Assembly: GCA_023485925.1 (NCBI GenBank)
Contig: JAMDAJ010000015.1
Span: forward strand, 1 to 13,697
DNA length: 13,697 nucleotides
Direction of reading: 5' to 3'
From: Patescibacteria group bacterium
GTDB lineage: Bacteria; Patescibacteriota; Doudnabacteria; UBA920; 2-01-FULL-50-11
Both the position numbers and the translations under genes were made by a program. Numbering within the stretch: the stretch's first letter is position 1; each line of letters opens with the position of its first letter. Below are positions 11,790 through 13,697 of the stretch, piece after piece. The notes under the pieces were generated by a model. It saw only the letters and a list, made by a program, of their open reading frames with translations. It ran no database searches and was not told where the DNA came from.

Positions 11790-12599
11790 AGTTTCATGAC
11801 AAACAAAAAAATCATTTCCACAATCTGTTTACAGTTTTATACACAATAGTTTCACATGAAACATTTAAAAACAACATATTTCCGGATTTTGCCTTATTTT
11901 AAGAGATTATATATCCCGATTTTTCTTTTTCTTTGTTTTTTTCTGCCTTTTCAGACCAGAATTGTGTTTTTCACAGGAAAATCGCAGATTTTTGGTATTT
12001 ACTCTTTCTATAACACTTTGTTCTATTATTTCACAGATCTGATTATTACGTTTGTATTGATTCTTTGGTTTTATTTCGTAATTAAAGACAAGTTTCACGT
12101 TGAACAAAGAAGGGAAACTGTCTGTGTGAATTCATTTTTATTTGTTTTCTGGTTTATTTTGTTAATTTCAGACCTTGTTTCTTATGAAACAATCAGTGCT
12201 GTGAGCATTTTTGGCTTAATTAAGCTATTTATTATTTTTCTGCTATTTTGTTTCATAACGAACATTGTAAAATTCGAGAAATTAGTAAAACAGATTTTTT
12301 GGCTAATTTCAGTTAGTTCTATAATTCAAGGGGTAATCGTAATTTTTCAGTACTTTCTGCAGAGGTCTCTAGGGTTAAAAATCTTGGGCGAGGAGTACAT
12401 CCGGGCAAATCTCCCCGGAGTGGCTTCATTTAAGATACTTTTTGGCTATAGATGGATTTTTGACCAGATAATGCACGTTTCACGGGAAGCATTGATCGTA
12501 CGCCCTTATGGAACCTTCTCCCATCCTAATGTTATGGGAGCTTTTATGGCTTTTTCGGCTTTATTGAGCGTTTATTTATTAGTTGTTGCACATGAAACT
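11790..12599. promoter_or_regulatory. cluster of parS-like near-palindromes
   Basis: Compared with the ParB site TGTTTCACGTGAAACA: 11848-11863 AGTTTCACATGAAACA (2 differences), 12091-12106 AGTTTCACGTTGAACA (3), 12176-12191 TGTTTCTTATGAAACA (3), 12476-12491 CGTTTCACGGGAAGCA (3), 12584-12599 TGTTGCACATGAAACT (3), and 11790-11805 AGTTTCATGACAAACA (4). They lie in the promoter region and first half of the membrane-protein gene. The four sites from 12176 on, including a weaker one at 12857, share one codon phase, so a repeated peptide pattern is a partial alternative explanation. Confidence 0.4.
11837..11845 (+). promoter_or_regulatory. DnaA-box-like 9-mer
   Basis: TTATACACA fits the DnaA box TTATNCACA. 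It is a single good copy in an AT-rich spacer (a weaker ATTTCCACA lies near 11813), three bases before the first strong parS-like site. One box is not enough to call an origin. Confidence 0.3.
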
Positions 12600-13310
12600 T
12601 GGAAAAAGGTTTTGCTGAAGGGGATTTTAAGTGTTCAAATCTTCGCCCTAGTGATTTCTTTCTCCAGAGTGGCGGTTCTAAGTTTCGTTATCGGATTTGG
12701 GATTTTCATGATTGCGACGATTTTTTTAAGGGCAAGGGGGACAGGTTCACTTTTTAAAAATAATTTTCGATTAGCCCCCACCATCTTTTTTGTTGGCTGC
12801 CTACTCTTGGGTTGTTTCATCCTTTTTTCTCCGCAATTCTTGGAAAGGACCGGGGTAGTTTCGTATGGAACAAGTAACCGGGAGGCGGTCGAAGATCGGG
12901 TTCTGTACCAAAAGATCGCATTCAACATGATCGCAAAAAGGCCGTTGACGGGAGTGGGATATCAGAATTTTGTGAGTGCAATGGACGAATATAGTCCGGT
13001 TGCGCTGAAAGATTATCAGCATCAGCCTGTACATAACATTTATTTATTGATCGCGGCGGAGAGCGGTTTGGCGGGGTTGATGTGTTTTTTGGGTTTCATA
13101 TTTATAATTGTGAAAAAAGCACTAAAAAAAATCCGGGAGCCTTTGGTCCTGATGTTACTTTCCGTTTTTTTCGGTTTTTTGTTTATCGGGCTTTTTGACC
13201 ATTATCCTTTGACCGTACAGCAGGGGAGACTGATGTTTTTTTTGGTGGCGGGGTTGCTGTTCGCCTTGGCGATAAAAGCGGATGACCCGGCGTCATTCCC
13301 GGCGGATTGA
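11856..13310 (+). CDS. O-antigen ligase/polymerase-like (Wzy_C family) membrane protein
   Basis: The 484 residues form about 10-12 membrane helices (first near 18-40, last near 455-473). Wzy_C-type proteins polymerise or ligate lipid-linked glycans at the outer face of the membrane. Motifs fit: RPYGTFSHPNVMGAF (216-230), ISFSRVAVLSFVIG (267-280), a large outer loop with NREAVEDRVLYQKIA (341-355) and RPLTGVGYQNF, then VHNIYLLIAAESGLAGL (392-408) and GLFDHYP (445-451). Conserved Arg and His residues of the loop are present. Substrate cannot be told. ATG 11856 is the first possible start (an in-frame TAG precedes it); no Shine-Dalgarno site. The first half is markedly AT-rich compared with the rest of the window, which fits transfer or relaxed composition of surface-glycan genes. 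A terminator follows 19 nt after the stop. Confidence 0.9.
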   Translation: MKHLKTTYFRILPYFKRLYIPIFLFLCFFLPFQTRIVFFTGKSQIFGIYSFYNTLFYYFTDLIITFVLILWFYFVIKDKFHVEQRRETVCVNSFLFVFWFILLISDLVSYETISAVSIFGLIKLFIIFLLFCFITNIVKFEKLVKQIFWLISVSSIIQGVIVIFQYFLQRSLGLKILGEEYIRANLPGVASFKILFGYRWIFDQIMHVSREALIVRPYGTFSHPNVMGAFMAFSALLSVYLLVVAHETWKKVLLKGILSVQIFALVISFSRVAVLSFVIGFGIFMIATIFLRARGTGSLFKNNFRLAPTIFFVGCLLLGCFILFSPQFLERTGVVSYGTSNREAVEDRVLYQKIAFNMIAKRPLTGVGYQNFVSAMDEYSPVALKDYQHQPVHNIYLLIAAESGLAGLMCFLGFIFIIVKKALKKIREPLVLMLLSVFFGFLFIGLFDHYPLTVQQGRLMFFLVAGLLFALAIKADDPASFPAD

Positions 13311-13329
13311 TTTTTGAAAATACAAAACA

Positions 13330-13353
13330 AAAACCCCCGCTTCCGGGGGTTTT
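13330..13353 (+). terminator. Rho-independent terminator
   Basis: AAAACCCCCG and CGGGGGTTTT form a 10-bp stem with loop CTTC; the 3' arm ends in T. It ends the O-antigen ligase-like gene. Confidence 0.9.
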
Positions 13354-13403
13354 AAAAATGACTTTAAGTTCGAGAGCCGCCCTCGCCTTGGACAAAACTG
13401 GGA

Positions 13404-13424
13404 ACCTGCCTGCGGCAGGCAGGT
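13404..13424. repeat. short palindrome ACCTGCCTGC-G-GCAGGCAGGT
   Basis: A perfect 10-bp inverted repeat around one G. It belongs to the same type as 11239-11250. From 13354 to 13524 I see no gene, only this unit and the 12-nt repeat CTCGCCCTGTTA (13445-13456). Confidence 0.65.
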
Positions 13425-13524
13425 CGAACCCTTTGCCTCGGCAACTCGCCCTGTTACTCAATTTGTGGTGTTTGTTGGAAAAAGTCAGAACTCATTTTGA
13501 ACAAAATCCCGACTAATTCGCTAC

Positions 13525-13668
13525 GCCCCGCCGCCGCTCGCTTCGCTCGCTGTTCCGCAAAAAAGTTTTCTTCGCATTTTTTGATTTGGCGCGAGATTTC
13601 TTTTTCTTCTAAAAGGAAAAGAAAACTTTTTTGCGGGACTCTGCTCTGAACGAGCAGGGCGGCGGGGC
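13525..13668. repeat. large imperfect palindrome at the right end
   Basis: Outer arms GCCCCGCCGCC (13525-13535) and GGCGGCGGGGC (13658-13668) are perfect over 11 bp. Inner arms at 13555-13572 and 13619-13636 are perfect over 18 bp (CCGCAAAAAAGTTTTCTT). The centre of about 46 nt is T- and pyrimidine-rich. No gene is seen here. The structure could be a strong bidirectional terminator-like or miniature element. Confidence 0.7.
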
Positions 13669-13697
13669 TTCGCTTCGGCTCGGGCGCGGCGGAATTC

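Noticed and set aside
11637..11855. Replication origin
   Set aside because: Only one good DnaA box plus a weak one, with no dnaA or dnaN nearby; AT-richness alone is not enough.
13183..13516. ORFs overlapping the terminator after the O-antigen ligase-like gene, on both strands
   Set aside because: They cross a strong terminator and palindromic repeats and lack any domain or start signal.
1..13697. CRISPR array, transposase or integrase genes
   Set aside because: No regularly spaced direct repeats and no recombinase-like protein were found on either strand.

Overview
The window looks like a chromosomal fragment of a Candidate Phyla Radiation bacterium (Patescibacteria, probably Parcubacteria-like). 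This is inferred from protein style (a GyrA, a degenerate metallo-beta-lactamase-fold protein and a four-domain S1 protein of the kind seen in these genomes), compact genes, mostly absent Shine-Dalgarno sites, many short GC-rich palindromes between genes, and a mix of tRNA genes with and without encoded CCA. TGA is used as a stop. No marker in the window fixes the lineage.

Left part (1-4250, minus strand): a partial, apparently frameshifted gene runs off the left edge, followed by tRNA-Ile(UAU). Upstream of these lies an operon read leftward: metallo-beta-lactamase-fold protein without metal ligands, single-pass membrane protein, gyrA, terminator. Between this operon and the S1 gene (4200-4960) lies a segment bounded by a perfect 28-bp inverted repeat. 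It holds divergent promoter-like sequences and the start of a small gene interrupted by an in-frame stop, followed by a terminator.

Middle (4700-8760, plus strand): the S1-domain protein gene with a structured leader, then a tRNA array Cys-Leu-Val-Phe with terminator, then an unrecognised 208-residue protein preceded by a tiny coupled ORF. A tRNA-Gly on the minus strand follows. Next come a strong promoter and a roughly 200-nt leader that can fold into several hairpins and two pseudoknots, ahead of a secreted lysozyme/glucosaminidase-like protein.

Right part: a minus-strand operon (8770-10778) encodes a glycerophosphodiester phosphodiesterase, a DUF4105-like putative cysteine peptidase and a NUDIX hydrolase. 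From 10800 to 11640 is a region rich in tRNAs and palindromes. It contains intact tRNA-Pro(CGG), tRNA-Arg(CCU) and tRNA-Ala(GGC), plus a displaced 3' half of a tRNA-Pro and a second tRNA-Arg(CCU) broken in its T loop. The intact Pro and Arg genes sit inside inverted repeats whose edges coincide with the breaks in the damaged copies. The last gene (11856-13310) is an AT-rich O-antigen ligase/polymerase-like membrane protein. Its promoter region and first half carry a cluster of near-palindromes resembling the ParB site parS. The window ends in a terminator and a large imperfect palindrome.

The most unusual items are the tRNA-in-tRNA arrangements, the double-pseudoknot leader of the lysozyme-like gene, the 28-bp inverted-repeat segment upstream of the gyrA operon, and the parS-like cluster. 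All were read by eye; no folding, database or covariance-model search was possible.
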